From Pseudomonas reidholzensis (GTDB lineage Bacteria; Pseudomonadota; Gammaproteobacteria; Pseudomonadales; Pseudomonadaceae), in assembly GCF_900536025.1 (NCBI RefSeq), contig NZ_UNOZ01000003.1:124001-188000 (forward strand): DNA of 64,000 nucleotides, given 5' to 3'. A model generated the notes under the pieces. The model was not told the origin of the DNA. It ran no database searches and was given only the letters and a program-made list of their open reading frames with translations. The position numbers were made by a program, and so were the translations under genes. Positions 47,375 through 57,538 of the stretch are shown in pieces; within the stretch, counting starts at the first letter, position 1, and every line of letters begins with the position of its first letter.

Positions 47375-47496
47375 GGGGCGCTTTGCGCCCCTTCGCGGGT
47401 GAACCCGCTCCCACAGGTTTCGGCGGCGCTGAAAAACCCTGTAGGAGCGGGCTTGCCGGGACGCCGGACCGCCGCGAAGGGCTGCAGAGCAGCCCC
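47375..47496. repeat. inverted REP pair, one arm with an enlarged loop
   Basis: The arm at 47391-47417 is canonical. The arm at 47438-47480 carries about 13 extra bases (GGGACGCCGGACC) between its two half-sites. GC hairpins flank the pair (47375-47390 and about 47481-47496). It lies between the convergent oxidoreductase and lipoprotein genes. Confidence 0.8.
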
Positions 47497-47503
47497 GGCA
47501 ATC

Positions 47504-47791
47504 TCAAAGACCGCCGGTGGCGTTGAAGCCCACCCCAAGCGCGGTCAATAGCGACAACGGCAACAGCACGGTATCGAGCAGTGCACTGCCCGGCAGGTCC
47601 AATCCGGGATACGTCGGCGCCTCGGCGCCAAAGCGATCAGCCGGGCAACACCCACCGTTCATCACATACAGATCAAGCCGCGTGCCGGCATACACCACCG
47701 GCGCGCCCGGCTTGTTGGCGTCCAGCGTGCGCACCGTGGCACAGCCGCCCAGCTGGGCCAGCAGCAGCACACCCAGCAGCGCCCGCTTCAA
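47504..47791 (-). CDS. YceK/YidQ family lipoprotein
   Basis: A 95-aa lipoprotein with lipobox LGGC (Cys17), followed by [29 protein letters not shown] and [18 protein letters not shown], which fit the YceK/YidQ family of small outer-membrane lipoproteins of unknown function. The start is TTG at 47789-47791, overlapping the ubiX stop codon (TTGA). No in-frame ATG is available upstream within a sensible distance, so translation probably depends on coupling to ubiX. It is the last gene of mpl-ubiX-lipoprotein. Confidence 0.82.
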   Translation of the reverse strand: MKRALLGVLLLAQLGGCATVRTLDANKPGAPVVYAGTRLDLYVMNGGCCPADRFGAEAPTYPGLDLPGSALLDTVLLPLSLLTALGVGFNATGGL

Positions 47792-48417
47792 TCATCGACC
47801 CCATAATGGTGCTCGCCCCAACGCGGCAGCATGTCCTGGGGGATGTTCAGCAGGTTGAGAACCCGCGCCACGACAAAATCCACCAGGTCGTCGATGGTCT
47901 GCGGCTGGTGATAGAAGCCCGGTGCCGCAGGCAGGATCACCGCGCCCATCTGCGACAGCTTGAGCATGTTCTCCAGGTGAATGGTCGAGAACGGCGCCTC
48001 GCGCGGCACCAGGATCAACTGGCGACGCTCCTTGAGGGTCACGTCCGCAGCGCGCTCGATCAGGTTGTTGCACGCGCCGGTGGCGATCGCCGACAAGGTA
48101 CCCGTCGAGCACGGCACCACCACCATCGCCGCCGGCGCACCCGAGCCCGAGGCCACCGGTGACATCCAGTCTTCCTTGCCGTACACGCGGATCTGCCCAT
48201 CGGCAGCCCCGGTGTACTCGGTCAGAAAAGCCTGCATCGATTGCGGCTTGGCCGGCAGTTGCACGTCGGTCTCGGTGGCCATGACCAGCTGCGCCGCCTT
48301 GGAGATCAGAAAGTGCACCTCGCGGTCTTCGCGGACCAGGCAATCCAGCAGGCGCAAGCCGTACTGCGCGCCCGAGGCGCCGGTCATGGCCAGGGTGATG
48401 CGTTGCGGACCGTTCAC
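47788..48417 (-). CDS. ubiX: flavin prenyltransferase UbiX
   Basis: A 209-aa flavoprotein making prenyl-FMN for the UbiD decarboxylase in ubiquinone synthesis. The FMN-binding N-terminus [69 protein letters not shown] and [18 protein letters not shown] identify it. The start is GTG at 48415-48417, overlapping the mpl stop (GTGA), which gives the standard 209-residue length; a much longer in-frame extension runs into mpl and is not real. It is coupled to mpl and to the downstream lipoprotein. Confidence 0.95.
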   Translation of the reverse strand: MNGPQRITLAMTGASGAQYGLRLLDCLVREDREVHFLISKAAQLVMATETDVQLPAKPQSMQAFLTEYTGAADGQIRVYGKEDWMSPVASGSGAPAAMVVVPCSTGTLSAIATGACNNLIERAADVTLKERRQLILVPREAPFSTIHLENMLKLSQMGAVILPAAPGFYHQPQTIDDLVDFVVARVLNLLNIPQDMLPRWGEHHYGVDD

Positions 48418-49763
48418 TTCAGTGCCTCGGCCAGCTTGCCATGCAGGCCGCCAAAGCCGCCGTTGCTCATGATCACCACGTGGGTGCCCGGACGCGCCTG
48501 GCCCTTGACCCGCTCGATGATCGCCTCGAGGCTGTCGGCGACCACCGCCGGCACCTTGCATTGCGCCGCCGTGCCGGCCAGGTCCCAGCCCAGGTTGGCC
48601 GGGGCGTACCAGATCACCTGATCGGCGTCGTTGACGCTCTCGGGCAGGCCATCACGGTGGGCACCGAGCTTCATCGAGTTGGAGCGCGGCTCGATCACGG
48701 CGATCACCGGCGCCTCACCGACGCGCTTGCGCAGGCCGTCGAGGGTGGTGGCGATCGCGGTCGGGTGGTGGGCGAAGTCGTCATAGATGGTCACGCCCTG
48801 TACTTCGGCGACCGTTTCCATGCGCCGCTTGACGCTCTTGAAGGCGCTCAGGCCGTCGATCGCCATGGCCGGCACCACGCCGACATGGCGGGCAGCCGCC
48901 AGGGTGGCCAAGGCGTTGGCGACGTTATGCTGACCGGTCAACGGCCACTGCACCACGCCTTGGACGACACCGTCGAACAGCACTTCGAAGTGCGAGCCGT
49001 CGGCGCTGAGCAGGCGCGCTTGCCATTGGCCGCCCTCACCGGTGGTCTGCACCGGTGTCCAGCAGCCCATCTCGATGACCCGCTGCAGCGCAGGCTCAGT
49101 GGTCGGGTGAATGACCAGGCCTTCACTAGGGATGGTGCGCACCAGGTGGTGGAACTGCCGCTCGATGGACGCCAGGTCGGGGAAGATGTCCGCATGATCG
49201 AACTCAAGGTTATTGAGGATCGCGGTACGCGGGTGGTAGTGGACAAACTTCGAGCGCTTGTCGAAGAACGCGCTGTCGTACTCGTCAGCCTCGACCACGA
49301 AGAACGGCGTGTCGCCCAGGCGGGCCGAGACCGAGAAGTTCTGCGGCACGCCGCCGATCAAGAAACCCGGACTCATGCCCGCGTGCTCCAGGACCCACGC
49401 CAGCATGCTGCTGGTGGTGGTCTTGCCGTGGGTGCCGGCCACGGCCAGTACCCAGCGGCCCTGCAGCACATGGTCTGCCAGCCACTGCGGGCCGGAAACG
49501 TACGGCAGGCCCTTGTTCAGGACATGTTCCACCGCCGGGTTGCCACGCGACATGGCATTGCCGATCACCACCAGGTCCGGGGCGGGCTCCAGCTGGGCGG
49601 GGTCGTAGCCTTGGGTCAGCTCGATGCCCTGGGCTTCGAGCTGGGTGCTCATCGGCGGATAGACATTGGCGTCGGAGCCGGTGACGCGGTGGCCCAGCTC
49701 CTTGGCCAGGACGGCCAGGGAGCCCATGAAAGTGCCGCAAATACCGAGAATATGAATGTGCAT
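48414..49763 (-). CDS. mpl: UDP-N-acetylmuramate:L-alanyl-gamma-D-glutamyl-meso-diaminopimelate ligase
   Basis: A 449-aa Mur ligase used in peptidoglycan recycling. It ligates the recovered tripeptide to UDP-MurNAc. Visible are the N-terminal Rossmann [31 protein letters not shown] loop [38 protein letters not shown] and [10 protein letters not shown]. The product complements LdcA and the lytic transglycosylases elsewhere in the window. The start at 49761-49763 (MHIHILG) is conserved. It overlaps ubiX by 4 bp. The eatR gene ends 66 bp upstream on the same strand. Confidence 0.96.
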   Translation of the reverse strand: MHIHILGICGTFMGSLAVLAKELGHRVTGSDANVYPPMSTQLEAQGIELTQGYDPAQLEPAPDLVVIGNAMSRGNPAVEHVLNKGLPYVSGPQWLADHVLQGRWVLAVAGTHGKTTTSSMLAWVLEHAGMSPGFLIGGVPQNFSVSARLGDTPFFVVEADEYDSAFFDKRSKFVHYHPRTAILNNLEFDHADIFPDLASIERQFHHLVRTIPSEGLVIHPTTEPALQRVIEMGCWTPVQTTGEGGQWQARLLSADGSHFEVLFDGVVQGVVQWPLTGQHNVANALATLAAARHVGVVPAMAIDGLSAFKSVKRRMETVAEVQGVTIYDDFAHHPTAIATTLDGLRKRVGEAPVIAVIEPRSNSMKLGAHRDGLPESVNDADQVIWYAPANLGWDLAGTAAQCKVPAVVADSLEAIIERVKGQARPGTHVVIMSNGGFGGLHGKLAEALK

Positions 49764-49829
49764 GATCGACCTCGCAAAACGTCGAGGCAGGGTAGCCCAG
49801 GGCGAGCGAAATCGCACCCAGTGAATCAC

Positions 49830-51728
49830 TCAGCCGGTGCGGGCAATGCCGTGTTTGCGAAGTTTTCGATACAAGGTATTGCGGCTGATGCCCAGGTGGC
49901 TGGCGACGTTGGTCAGGTGCCAGCGTTTCATCTCGAGCACCACCAGCAGGGCCTCGCGCTCGGCATCCTCGAGGGGCGCGCACACTGCTGGGGAGCGGGC
50001 CGCCGGCTGACTGAAAAGTGCCGGCAGGTCTGACGCTGTGATCCTGGCGTTGTCACACAGCGCCACCAACGTACGCAGCACATTGCGCATCTGCCGCACA
50101 TTGCCCGGCCAGGCGAACGCCAGCAACGCCTGGCGCGCCGCCGGTTCGATCTCGACCCGCTGCCCCTCGGCCTCCTGGCTGAGGATGAAGTCCAGCAACG
50201 CGTCCTTGTCACTGCGCTCGCGCACCGAGGGCAAGGCGACCTCCAGCCCGTTGAGCCGGTAATACAGGTCTTCGCGGAAACTGCCCTGCTCCACCCGCTC
50301 GAGCAGATTACGGTGGGTGGCGCTGATGATCCGCACGTCCACCGCCTGCGCCTCACCGCCGATCGGCACCACCTGACGGTCCTCCAGCACCCGCAGCAAG
50401 CGGGTCTGCAAGGCCAGCGGCATGTCGCCGATCTCGTCCAGCAGCAGCGTGCCGCCATCAGCCTGGAGCAGCTTGCCGCGCATGCCTTCCTTGCGCGCGC
50501 CGGTAAAACTGCCGCCGCGATAGCCGAACAGCTCGCTCTCGATCAGGCTCTCCGGGATCGACGCACAGTTGATCGCCACGAACGGCTTGTGCCGACGCTG
50601 GCTGGCCTGGTGCACGGCCTGGGCGAAGGCCTCCTTGCCACAGCCCGTCTCGCCGCACAGCAACAGCGGCACGTCGCGCTCGAACACCCGCACGGCACGG
50701 GAAAAGTCAGCCTGCAAGGCGGGGTCGAGCAAGCAGATCTGTGCCTGCGGCTCGCGCCCTTTCACCTGCAAGGCGGCAGGCACGGTCCAGCTCGGGCTGC
50801 GCGGCTGGCCGCGCAGGCTGGCGAACACCTGGCGGCCGTCACGCGTGTGCAGCGGCCAGACCGTGCTGCCCTGCGGCGTCGCGCGGCCCAGCAGGTCGTC
50901 CTGGGTGCAGGCGAAGAACCGCTCGACCGGTTGCCCCAGCAGGCCACCGCGAATGCCCCCGAGCAGGTTCAGGGCGCTCTGGTTGACCGCGCAGATCCGC
51001 CCCTCGCCGTCGAACGCCAGCAGCCCTTCGCTGAACAGCCCGACCGACTCGGCCTGCAGGTGAAAACGCAGCAACCACTGATGTTCGAAATGGCGCAGGA
51101 AGTAACAGCTCTCGATCATCTTCGCCGAGAGGTTGACCAGCGCCATGGTATGGAACTGGCTCTGGCGCGAGACGTCCGCCCGCGCCGACGAGACGTCGAG
51201 CACCGCCAGCAGCTCGCCGTGCGGGTCGAACACCGGGCTCGCCGAGCAGGTCAGGCCGGTGTGCCGGCCGCGGAAGTGTTCATTCTGGTGAATGGTCAGT
51301 GCCTGGCGCTCGACCAGGCAGGTGCCGATGCCATTGGTGCCCTCGCTGGCCTCGCTCCAGTCGGCGCCGAGCCACAGCCCGGCGCGCTCGAAAATGCGCC
51401 GCTCGGTGGGCGCGGTAACGCAGTTGAGGATCACCCCACGGGCATCGGTGAGCAGCACCGCGTGGCCCGCGCCGGACAGCTGCTGGTGCAGGCTGTTCAT
51501 CTCGCTGCCGGCGATCTGCAGCACCTGGCGCAGGCGCTCGCGGGTTTCCAGCAGGCGACCGTGTTCGAGTACCACCGGTGCCTGGCTGCGCGCCGGGTCG
51601 AGGTGGTAATCATCCAGGCAGCGCAGCCAGGAGCGGGTGATCGACGGATCACTGGCAGGGCCGCTGCCTTCGCCACGGGCGACCGTCAGCACTTCATGGG
51701 CATGGCGGCTGAACGCATTGCTCTGCAT
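49830..51728 (-). CDS. eatR: sigma-54-dependent activator, AcoR type (ethanolamine regulator EatR)
   Basis: A 632-aa enhancer-binding protein. It has an N-terminal GAF-like sensor (about 80-190) and a PAS-like segment (about 205-300), then an AAA+ domain with Walker A GETGCGKE and Walker B GGTLLLDEIGD. The sigma-54 contact loop reads GSFTGA rather than GAFTGA. A Fis-type HTH (NVASHLGISRNTLYRKLRKHGI) ends it. It is divergent from the aldehyde dehydrogenase and ethanolamine genes, in the same order as mpl-eatR-aldehyde dehydrogenase-permease-eutBC of P. aeruginosa, hence the name. The start MQSNAFSRHAHEVL at 51728 is chosen over an ATG 15 codons upstream. Confidence 0.88.
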   Translation of the reverse strand: MQSNAFSRHAHEVLTVARGEGSGPASDPSITRSWLRCLDDYHLDPARSQAPVVLEHGRLLETRERLRQVLQIAGSEMNSLHQQLSGAGHAVLLTDARGVILNCVTAPTERRIFERAGLWLGADWSEASEGTNGIGTCLVERQALTIHQNEHFRGRHTGLTCSASPVFDPHGELLAVLDVSSARADVSRQSQFHTMALVNLSAKMIESCYFLRHFEHQWLLRFHLQAESVGLFSEGLLAFDGEGRICAVNQSALNLLGGIRGGLLGQPVERFFACTQDDLLGRATPQGSTVWPLHTRDGRQVFASLRGQPRSPSWTVPAALQVKGREPQAQICLLDPALQADFSRAVRVFERDVPLLLCGETGCGKEAFAQAVHQASQRRHKPFVAINCASIPESLIESELFGYRGGSFTGARKEGMRGKLLQADGGTLLLDEIGDMPLALQTRLLRVLEDRQVVPIGGEAQAVDVRIISATHRNLLERVEQGSFREDLYYRLNGLEVALPSVRERSDKDALLDFILSQEAEGQRVEIEPAARQALLAFAWPGNVRQMRNVLRTLVALCDNARITASDLPALFSQPAARSPAVCAPLEDAEREALLVVLEMKRWHLTNVASHLGISRNTLYRKLRKHGIARTG

Positions 51729-51817
51729 TGTTGTTTTTCTCCGCAGATAGAGACTCAAGCCAGCATCCTCCACCGCGCAAAGCTTTGCAATGGTGCACGG
51801 ACCCGCCAGTCACGCTG

Positions 51818-51830
51818 CGTGTCGCACACG
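51818..51830. promoter_or_regulatory. inverted repeat upstream of the aldehyde dehydrogenase promoter
   Basis: CGTGT-CGC-ACACG is a perfect inverted repeat about 100 bp upstream of the -24/-12 element, a suitable distance for an enhancer site of the divergent activator. It is short, so the assignment is tentative. Confidence 0.3.
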
Positions 51831-51931
51831 GTACAAAGTGTCACCCAGGGCGTACCAAGGCTGGCACAGCCACCCATCACGTACCGCCCACTCCAGCGCC
51901 AAGCCATTGATCTATATGGGCCTCCAAGCAG

Positions 51932-51947
51932 TGGCCCGACCTTTGCT
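51932..51947 (+). promoter_or_regulatory. sigma-54 (-24/-12) promoter of the aldehyde dehydrogenase gene
   Basis: TGGCCCGACCTTTGCT matches TGGCACG-N4-TTGCW with the GG and GC dinucleotides at the required spacing. The expected start is near 51959, 35 bp before the ATG. It fits control by the divergent AcoR-type activator. Confidence 0.85.
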
Positions 51948-51993
51948 CTACGCTTTGGTACTCCCAACAAAACAATTAACCAGGAGACACACC

Positions 51994-53514
51994 ATGCGTT
52001 ACGCACATCCCGGTACCGAAGGCTCGAAGATCAGCTTCAAGAGCCGTTACGGGAACTTCATCGGTGGCGAGTTCGTAGCGCCGGTCAAAGGCCAATACTT
52101 CGAAAACACCTCGCCGGTGAACGGCAAGCTGATCGCCGAATTCCCCCGCTCCACTGCCGAAGACATCGACAAGGCGCTGGACGCCGCCCATGCCGCCGCC
52201 GACGCCTGGGGCCGCACCTCGGTGCAGGACCGCTCCAACGTCCTGCTGCGCATCGCCGACCGCATCGAGCAGAACCTCGAGCTGCTGGCCATCAGCGAGA
52301 CCTGGGACAACGGCAAGCCCGTGCGCGAAACCCTGAATGCCGACATCCCGCTGGCCGTCGACCACTTCCGCTACTTTGCCGGCTGCATCCGCGCCCAGGA
52401 AGGCGGCGCCGCCGAGATCAACGAAGGCACCGTCGCCTACCACATCCATGAGCCGCTGGGCGTGGTCGGGCAGATCATCCCGTGGAACTTCCCGATCCTG
52501 ATGGCCGCCTGGAAACTCGCCCCGGCCCTGGCCGCAGGCAACTGCGTGGTGCTCAAGCCGGCCGAACAGACCCCACTGGGCATCACCGTGCTGGTCGAGC
52601 TGATCGGCGACCTGCTGCCACCGGGCGTGCTCAACGTGGTGCAAGGCTACGGCCGGGAAGCCGGCGAAGCGCTAGCCACCAGCAAGCGCATCGCCAAGAT
52701 CGCCTTTACCGGCTCGACCCCGGTCGGCTCGCACATCATGAAATGCGCCGCCGAGAACATCATTCCGTCCACCGTCGAGCTGGGCGGCAAGTCACCGAAC
52801 ATCTACTTCGAAGACATCATGCAGGCCGAGCCGAGCTTCATCGACAAGGCCGCCGAAGGCATGGTGCTGGCGTTCTTCAACCAGGGCGAAGTGTGCACCT
52901 GCCCGTCCCGCGCGCTGATCCAGGAGTCGATCTACCCGCAGTTCATGGAAGCGGTGCTGAAGAAGGTCAAGCTGATCAAGCGTGGCGACCCGCTGGACAC
53001 CGAGACCATGGTCGGCGCCCAGGCCTCGCAGCAGCAGTTCGAGAAGATCCTCTCGTACCTGGACATCGCTCAGGAAGAAGGCGCCGAGCTGCTGACCGGC
53101 GGCAAGGTGGAAAAACTCGAAGGCGCCCTGGCCACCGGCTATTACATCCAGCCGACCCTGCTCAAGGGCAACAACAAGATGCGCGTGTTCCAGGAGGAAA
53201 TTTTCGGGCCGGTGGTCAGCGTCACCACCTTCAAGGATGAGGCCGAGGCGCTGGCGATCGCCAACGACACCGAGTTCGGCCTGGGGGCGGGTGTATGGAC
53301 CCGCGACATCAACCGTGCGTACCGCATGGGCCGCGGGATCAAGGCGGGTCGCGTGTGGACCAACTGCTACCACCTGTACCCGGCGCACGCGGCGTTTGGC
53401 GGGTACAAGAAGTCGGGGGTTGGGCGTGAGACGCACAAGATGATGCTCGACCATTACCAGCAGACCAAGAACCTGCTGGTGAGCTACGACATCAATCCGT
53501 TGGGCTTCTTCTAG
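51994..53514 (+). CDS. aldehyde dehydrogenase (acetaldehyde oxidation in ethanolamine catabolism)
   Basis: A 506-aa NAD(P)-dependent aldehyde dehydrogenase of the ExaC/AldB type. [59 protein letters not shown] (catalytic Glu) and [17 protein letters not shown] (catalytic Cys) are all present. It probably oxidises acetaldehyde released from ethanolamine to acetate. CAGGAG precedes the ATG at 51994. Transcription should start from the sigma-54 promoter at 51932. The P. aeruginosa counterpart has also been described as a hydrazone dehydrogenase, so substrate range may be broad. Confidence 0.92.
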   Translation: MRYAHPGTEGSKISFKSRYGNFIGGEFVAPVKGQYFENTSPVNGKLIAEFPRSTAEDIDKALDAAHAAADAWGRTSVQDRSNVLLRIADRIEQNLELLAISETWDNGKPVRETLNADIPLAVDHFRYFAGCIRAQEGGAAEINEGTVAYHIHEPLGVVGQIIPWNFPILMAAWKLAPALAAGNCVVLKPAEQTPLGITVLVELIGDLLPPGVLNVVQGYGREAGEALATSKRIAKIAFTGSTPVGSHIMKCAAENIIPSTVELGGKSPNIYFEDIMQAEPSFIDKAAEGMVLAFFNQGEVCTCPSRALIQESIYPQFMEAVLKKVKLIKRGDPLDTETMVGAQASQQQFEKILSYLDIAQEEGAELLTGGKVEKLEGALATGYYIQPTLLKGNNKMRVFQEEIFGPVVSVTTFKDEAEALAIANDTEFGLGAGVWTRDINRAYRMGRGIKAGRVWTNCYHLYPAHAAFGGYKKSGVGRETHKMMLDHYQQTKNLLVSYDINPLGFF

Positions 53515-53528
53515 GTTCAAAGGCCTCG

Positions 53529-53603
53529 GGGGCTGCTTTGCAGCCCTTCGCAGGCAAGCCAGCGCCTACACACTGTAGGAGCGGGCTTGCCCGCGATGGC
53601 GCC
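53529..53603. repeat. closely spaced REP pair, one arm degenerate
   Basis: A degenerate arm (53546-53572, TTCGCAGGCAAGCCAGCGCCTACA) abuts a canonical arm (53572-53598, TGTAGGAGCGGGCTTGCCCGCGATGG) with almost no spacer. It lies between the aldehyde dehydrogenase and permease genes on the same strand and upstream of the second sigma-54 promoter. Confidence 0.78.
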
Positions 53604-53633
53604 CCAACACTTCTTCCAGGGCAGCAACCGCTC

Positions 53634-53649
53634 TGGCGCGCTTCCTGCA
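53634..53649 (+). promoter_or_regulatory. sigma-54 (-24/-12) promoter of the permease-eutB-eutC genes
   Basis: TGGCGCGCTTCCTGCA keeps GG and GC with the same 12-bp register as the site at 51932; the -12 element is CTGCA instead of TTGCA. It lies about 62 bp before the permease ATG. Confidence 0.72.
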
Positions 53650-53710
53650 ACACAAATCACCAAGCGGCCGAGCGTCCCTTCGGCTATCAAGAAAAAAAAC
53701 AGGTGAACCC

Positions 53711-55159
53711 ATGCCAAGCGATCAATCCGCCGGTGCGCCGGCCAATACCTCTGTCGACTTCGAAAAGGTCGGCTCGGACTACTTCCAGCAACGTGAACTG
53801 AAAAAAGGCGCCGCCGGCTGGGTCCTGCTGGTCGGCCTGGGGGTGGCCTACGTCATTTCCGGCGACTACGCCGGCTGGAACTTCGGCCTCGCCCAGGGCG
53901 GCTGGGGCGGCATGTTTCTCGCCACCCTGCTGATGGCGACGATGTACCTGTGCATGTGCTTCTCGCTGGCCGAACTGTCGTCGATGATCCCCACCGCCGG
54001 CGGCGGCTACGGCTTCGCGCGCAGCGCCTTCGGGCCCTGGGGCGGCTTTCTCACCGGCACGGCGATCCTCATCGAATACGCCATCGCCCCCGCGGCGATC
54101 GCGGTGTTCATCGGCGCCTACTGCGAGTCGTTGTTCGGCATCGGCGGCTGGATGATCTACCTGGCCTTCTACATCATCTTCATCGGCATCCACATCTTTG
54201 GTGTCGGTGAGGCGCTGAAACTGATGTTCATCATTACTGCCGTGGCCGCGATCGCCCTGGTGGTGTTCCTGATCGGCATGGTGCCCCATTTCGATGCAGC
54301 CAACCTGTTCGACATCGCCCCGACCAGCGCCGCCGGCGCCAGCAGCTTCCTGCCGTTCGGTTACATCGGCGTGTGGGCGGCGATCCCCTATGCGATCTGG
54401 TTCTTCCTCGCGGTCGAAGGCGTGCCGCTGGCCGCCGAAGAAACCAAGAACCCCAAGCGCGACCTGCCACGCGGGCTGATCGGCGCGATGCTGGTGCTGC
54501 TCGCCTTTGCCCTGCTGATCCTGGTGATCGGCCCAGGTGGCGCCGGCTCTGAAGCCCTCAAGGCCTCCGGCAACCCGCTGGTCGAGGCGCTGTCCAAAGC
54601 CTATGGCGGCTCGACCTGGATGAGCGGCTTCGTCAACCTGGTCGGCCTGGCCGGGCTGATCGCCAGCTTCTTCTCGATCATCTACGCCTATTCGCGGCAG
54701 ATCTTCGCCCTGTCGCGCGCCGGCTACCTGCCGCGCAAACTGTCCGAGACCAACAAGAGCAAGGCGCCGGTGCTGGCCTTGATCATCCCGGGGATCATCG
54801 GTTTCGGCCTGTCGCTGAGCGGCCAGGGTGACCTGCTGATCCTGGTCGCGGTATTCGGCGCTACCCTGTCCTACGTACTGATGATGGCCGCGCACATCAC
54901 CCTGCGCATCCGTCGCCCCAAAATGGAGCGGCCGTACCGCACCCCGGGCGGCATCTTCACCTCGGGTGTGGCGCTGGTGCTGGCGTGCCTGGCGGTGGTG
55001 GCCGGGTTCCTGGTCGATCCGCGGGTGGTGATTGGCGCTGCGCTGATCTATGGCGTGTTGATCGCCTACTTTGCGTTCTACAGCCGCCACCACCTGGTCG
55101 CGGGGACGCCGGAAGAGGAATTCGCCGCGATCCAGAAGGCCGAAGAGGCCCTGCACTGA
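53711..55159 (+). CDS. eat: ethanolamine permease
   Basis: A 482-aa APC-superfamily transporter with about twelve hydrophobic helices, including VLLVGLGVAYVISGDYAGWNFG, SSMIPTAGGGYGFARSAFGP and EGVPLAAEETKNPKRDLPRG, the ethanolamine-permease branch of the family. It brings ethanolamine across the inner membrane for EutBC. Its own sigma-54 promoter lies at 53634. An A-rich stretch and AGGTG precede the ATG. eutB begins 49 bp after the stop. No microcompartment genes are present, so uptake feeds cytosolic lyase. Confidence 0.93.
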   Translation: MPSDQSAGAPANTSVDFEKVGSDYFQQRELKKGAAGWVLLVGLGVAYVISGDYAGWNFGLAQGGWGGMFLATLLMATMYLCMCFSLAELSSMIPTAGGGYGFARSAFGPWGGFLTGTAILIEYAIAPAAIAVFIGAYCESLFGIGGWMIYLAFYIIFIGIHIFGVGEALKLMFIITAVAAIALVVFLIGMVPHFDAANLFDIAPTSAAGASSFLPFGYIGVWAAIPYAIWFFLAVEGVPLAAEETKNPKRDLPRGLIGAMLVLLAFALLILVIGPGGAGSEALKASGNPLVEALSKAYGGSTWMSGFVNLVGLAGLIASFFSIIYAYSRQIFALSRAGYLPRKLSETNKSKAPVLALIIPGIIGFGLSLSGQGDLLILVAVFGATLSYVLMMAAHITLRIRRPKMERPYRTPGGIFTSGVALVLACLAVVAGFLVDPRVVIGAALIYGVLIAYFAFYSRHHLVAGTPEEEFAAIQKAEEALH

Positions 55160-55208
55160 TCGCCGCTACGCGCCGCAGCCAACCGCTGCGGCGCTCTGGA
55201 GAGTCTGT

Positions 55209-56603
55209 ATGGCAAGTTTCGTCCACACGGTAGGCAACCTGGTCTACCGCTTCGACAGCCTCAAAGAGGTGATGGCCAAGGCCAGCCCGGCGCGCTCGGG
55301 CGATTTTCTCGCCGGGGTCGCGGCGAGCAACGACGGCGAACGGGTCGCCGCGCAGATGGCCCTGGCCAACATCCCGCTCAAGCACTTCCTGAGCGAAGCG
55401 CTGATCCCCTATGAAGACGATGAAGTCACTCGGCTGATCATCGACAGCCACGACCCGGCGGCGTTTGCCGCCGTCAGCCACCTGACCGTCGGCGGCCTGC
55501 GCGACTGGCTGCTCGGCGAAGCGGCCGATGAACACAGCCTGCGCGCCCTGGCGCCAGGCCTGACGCCGGAAATGGCCGCGGCGGTGTCGAAGATCATGCG
55601 CGTGCAGGACCTGGTGCTGGTCGCGCAGAAGATCCGCGTAGTGACCCAGTTCCGCGGCACCATGGGCCTGCGCGGGCGGCTGTCGACCCGCCTGCAGCCC
55701 AACCACCCGACCGACGAGCCGGCCGGGATTGCCGCGAGCATCCTCGACGGCCTGCTGTACGGCAACGGCGACGCCATGATCGGCATCAACCCGGCCACCG
55801 ACAGCATCGCCTCGATCTGCGCCATGCTGGAGATGCTCGACGCGATCATCCAGCGCTACCAGATCCCCACCCAGGCCTGTGTGCTGACCCACGTCACCAC
55901 CTCGATCGAGGCGATCAACCGCGGGGTGCCGCTGGACCTGGTGTTCCAGTCGATTGCCGGCACCGAGGCGGCCAACGCCAGCTTCGGCATCAACCTGAAT
56001 GTCCTCCAGGAAGGCTACGAAGCCGGCCTGTCGCTCAAGCGCGGCACGCTCGGGCAGAACCTCATGTACTTCGAGACCGGCCAGGGCAGCGCGCTGTCGG
56101 CCAACGCCCACCACGGCGTCGACCAACAGACCTGCGAGACCCGCGCCTACGCCGTGGCGCGCCACTTCAAGCCGTTTCTGGTCAACACCGTGGTCGGCTT
56201 CATCGGCCCCGAGTACCTGTACAACGGCAAGCAGATCATCCGCGCCGGGCTCGAAGACCACTTCTGCGGCAAGCTGCTCGGCGTGCCGATGGGCTGCGAC
56301 ATCTGCTACACCAACCACGCCGAAGCCGACCAGGACGACATGGACACCCTGCTGACCCTGCTGGGGGTCGCCGGGATCAACTTCATCATGGGCATCCCCG
56401 GTTCTGACGACATCATGCTCAACTACCAGACCACCTCGTTCCACGACGCGCTGTACGCGCGCCAGACCCTCGGCCTCAAGCCCGGGCCGGAGTTCGAGGC
56501 GTGGCTGGAGCGCACCGGTATCTTCACCCAGGCCGATGGCCGCATTCGCTTTGGCGACAACCTGCCGCCAGCCTTCCGCCAAGCCCTGGCGCAGCTGGCC
56601 TAG
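55209..56603 (+). CDS. eutB: ethanolamine ammonia-lyase large subunit
   Basis: A 464-aa TIM-barrel subunit of adenosylcobalamin-dependent ethanolamine ammonia-lyase, which splits ethanolamine into acetaldehyde and ammonia. Conserved stretches include [83 protein letters not shown] and [20 protein letters not shown]. The ATG at 55209 ([15 protein letters not shown]) gives standard length; the frame is open upstream but in permease sequence. It lies 8 bp before eutC. Confidence 0.96.
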   Translation: MASFVHTVGNLVYRFDSLKEVMAKASPARSGDFLAGVAASNDGERVAAQMALANIPLKHFLSEALIPYEDDEVTRLIIDSHDPAAFAAVSHLTVGGLRDWLLGEAADEHSLRALAPGLTPEMAAAVSKIMRVQDLVLVAQKIRVVTQFRGTMGLRGRLSTRLQPNHPTDEPAGIAASILDGLLYGNGDAMIGINPATDSIASICAMLEMLDAIIQRYQIPTQACVLTHVTTSIEAINRGVPLDLVFQSIAGTEAANASFGINLNVLQEGYEAGLSLKRGTLGQNLMYFETGQGSALSANAHHGVDQQTCETRAYAVARHFKPFLVNTVVGFIGPEYLYNGKQIIRAGLEDHFCGKLLGVPMGCDICYTNHAEADQDDMDTLLTLLGVAGINFIMGIPGSDDIMLNYQTTSFHDALYARQTLGLKPGPEFEAWLERTGIFTQADGRIRFGDNLPPAFRQALAQLA

Positions 56604-56611
56604 AGGTGACC

Positions 56612-57430
56612 ATGGATAGACCCACTCCGACCCCCGACAACCCCTGGCTGGCCCTGCGCACCCTGACCCCGGCGCGCATCGCCCTGGGCCGCAGCGGCAC
56701 CAGCCTGCCGACCGCCGCCCAGCTGGACTTCCAGTTCGCCCATGCCCAGGCCCGCGATGCGGTGCACCTGGCCTTCGACCATGCCGGCCTGCGCAGCCAG
56801 CTCAGCGAGCGCGGCCGCGACAGCCTGCTGCTGCACAGCGCGGCCAGCGACCGTCACGAGTACCTGCAGCGGCCTGACCTCGGCCGCCGGCTCAACGCAG
56901 ACTCCGTCAGCCAACTGCGCGAGCACGCCCAGGTCAACCCCGGTGGGGTCGACCTGGCGATCGTGGTCGCCGATGGCCTGTCGGCGCTGGCCGTGCACCG
57001 GCACACGCTGCCCTTTCTTACGCGCTTCGAAGAGCAGGCCGCCGCCGACGGCTGGCGCAGCGCCCCCGTGGTGCTGGTCGAACAGGGCCGGGTGGCGGTG
57101 GCCGACGAGGTCGGCGAGCTGCTCGGCGCACGTATGACGGTGATGCTGATCGGTGAACGCCCCGGCCTCAGTTCACCCGACAGCCTGGGCCTGTACTTCA
57201 CCTTCGCGCCCAAGGTCGGCCTGACCGACGCCTACCGCAACTGCATCTCCAACGTGCGCCTGGAGGGCCTGAGCTACGGGATGGCCGCCCACCGCCTGCT
57301 GTACCTGATGCGCGAAGCCTGTCGGCGCCAGCTGTCGGGGGTGAATCTTAAGGACGAAGCCGAGGTCCATAGCCTCGACAGTGAGCATTCCACCGGCAAA
57401 ACCGGAAACTTCCTACTCGGCGAAGAGTAA
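56612..57430 (+). CDS. eutC: ethanolamine ammonia-lyase small subunit
   Basis: A 272-aa Eut[63 protein letters not shown] and [32 protein letters not shown] stretches match the family. It completes the B12-binding lyase with EutB. GAGGTG precedes the ATG at 56612, 8 bp after eutB. No reactivase gene (eutA) or B12-adenosyltransferase gene follows; the GNAT gene downstream is separated by 108 bp and seems independent. Confidence 0.95.
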   Translation: MDRPTPTPDNPWLALRTLTPARIALGRSGTSLPTAAQLDFQFAHAQARDAVHLAFDHAGLRSQLSERGRDSLLLHSAASDRHEYLQRPDLGRRLNADSVSQLREHAQVNPGGVDLAIVVADGLSALAVHRHTLPFLTRFEEQAAADGWRSAPVVLVEQGRVAVADEVGELLGARMTVMLIGERPGLSSPDSLGLYFTFAPKVGLTDAYRNCISNVRLEGLSYGMAAHRLLYLMREACRRQLSGVNLKDEAEVHSLDSEHSTGKTGNFLLGEE

Positions 57431-57538
57431 AAATCCTGTCACGGAAGGTGGATTGCGCTTCTAGCCTGCATTGGGCAGCATGCTGTTGAAGACTGCTGGC
57501 AATCCGCTGTTTCCCCAAATGGACTCTGAGGGCCGCAC

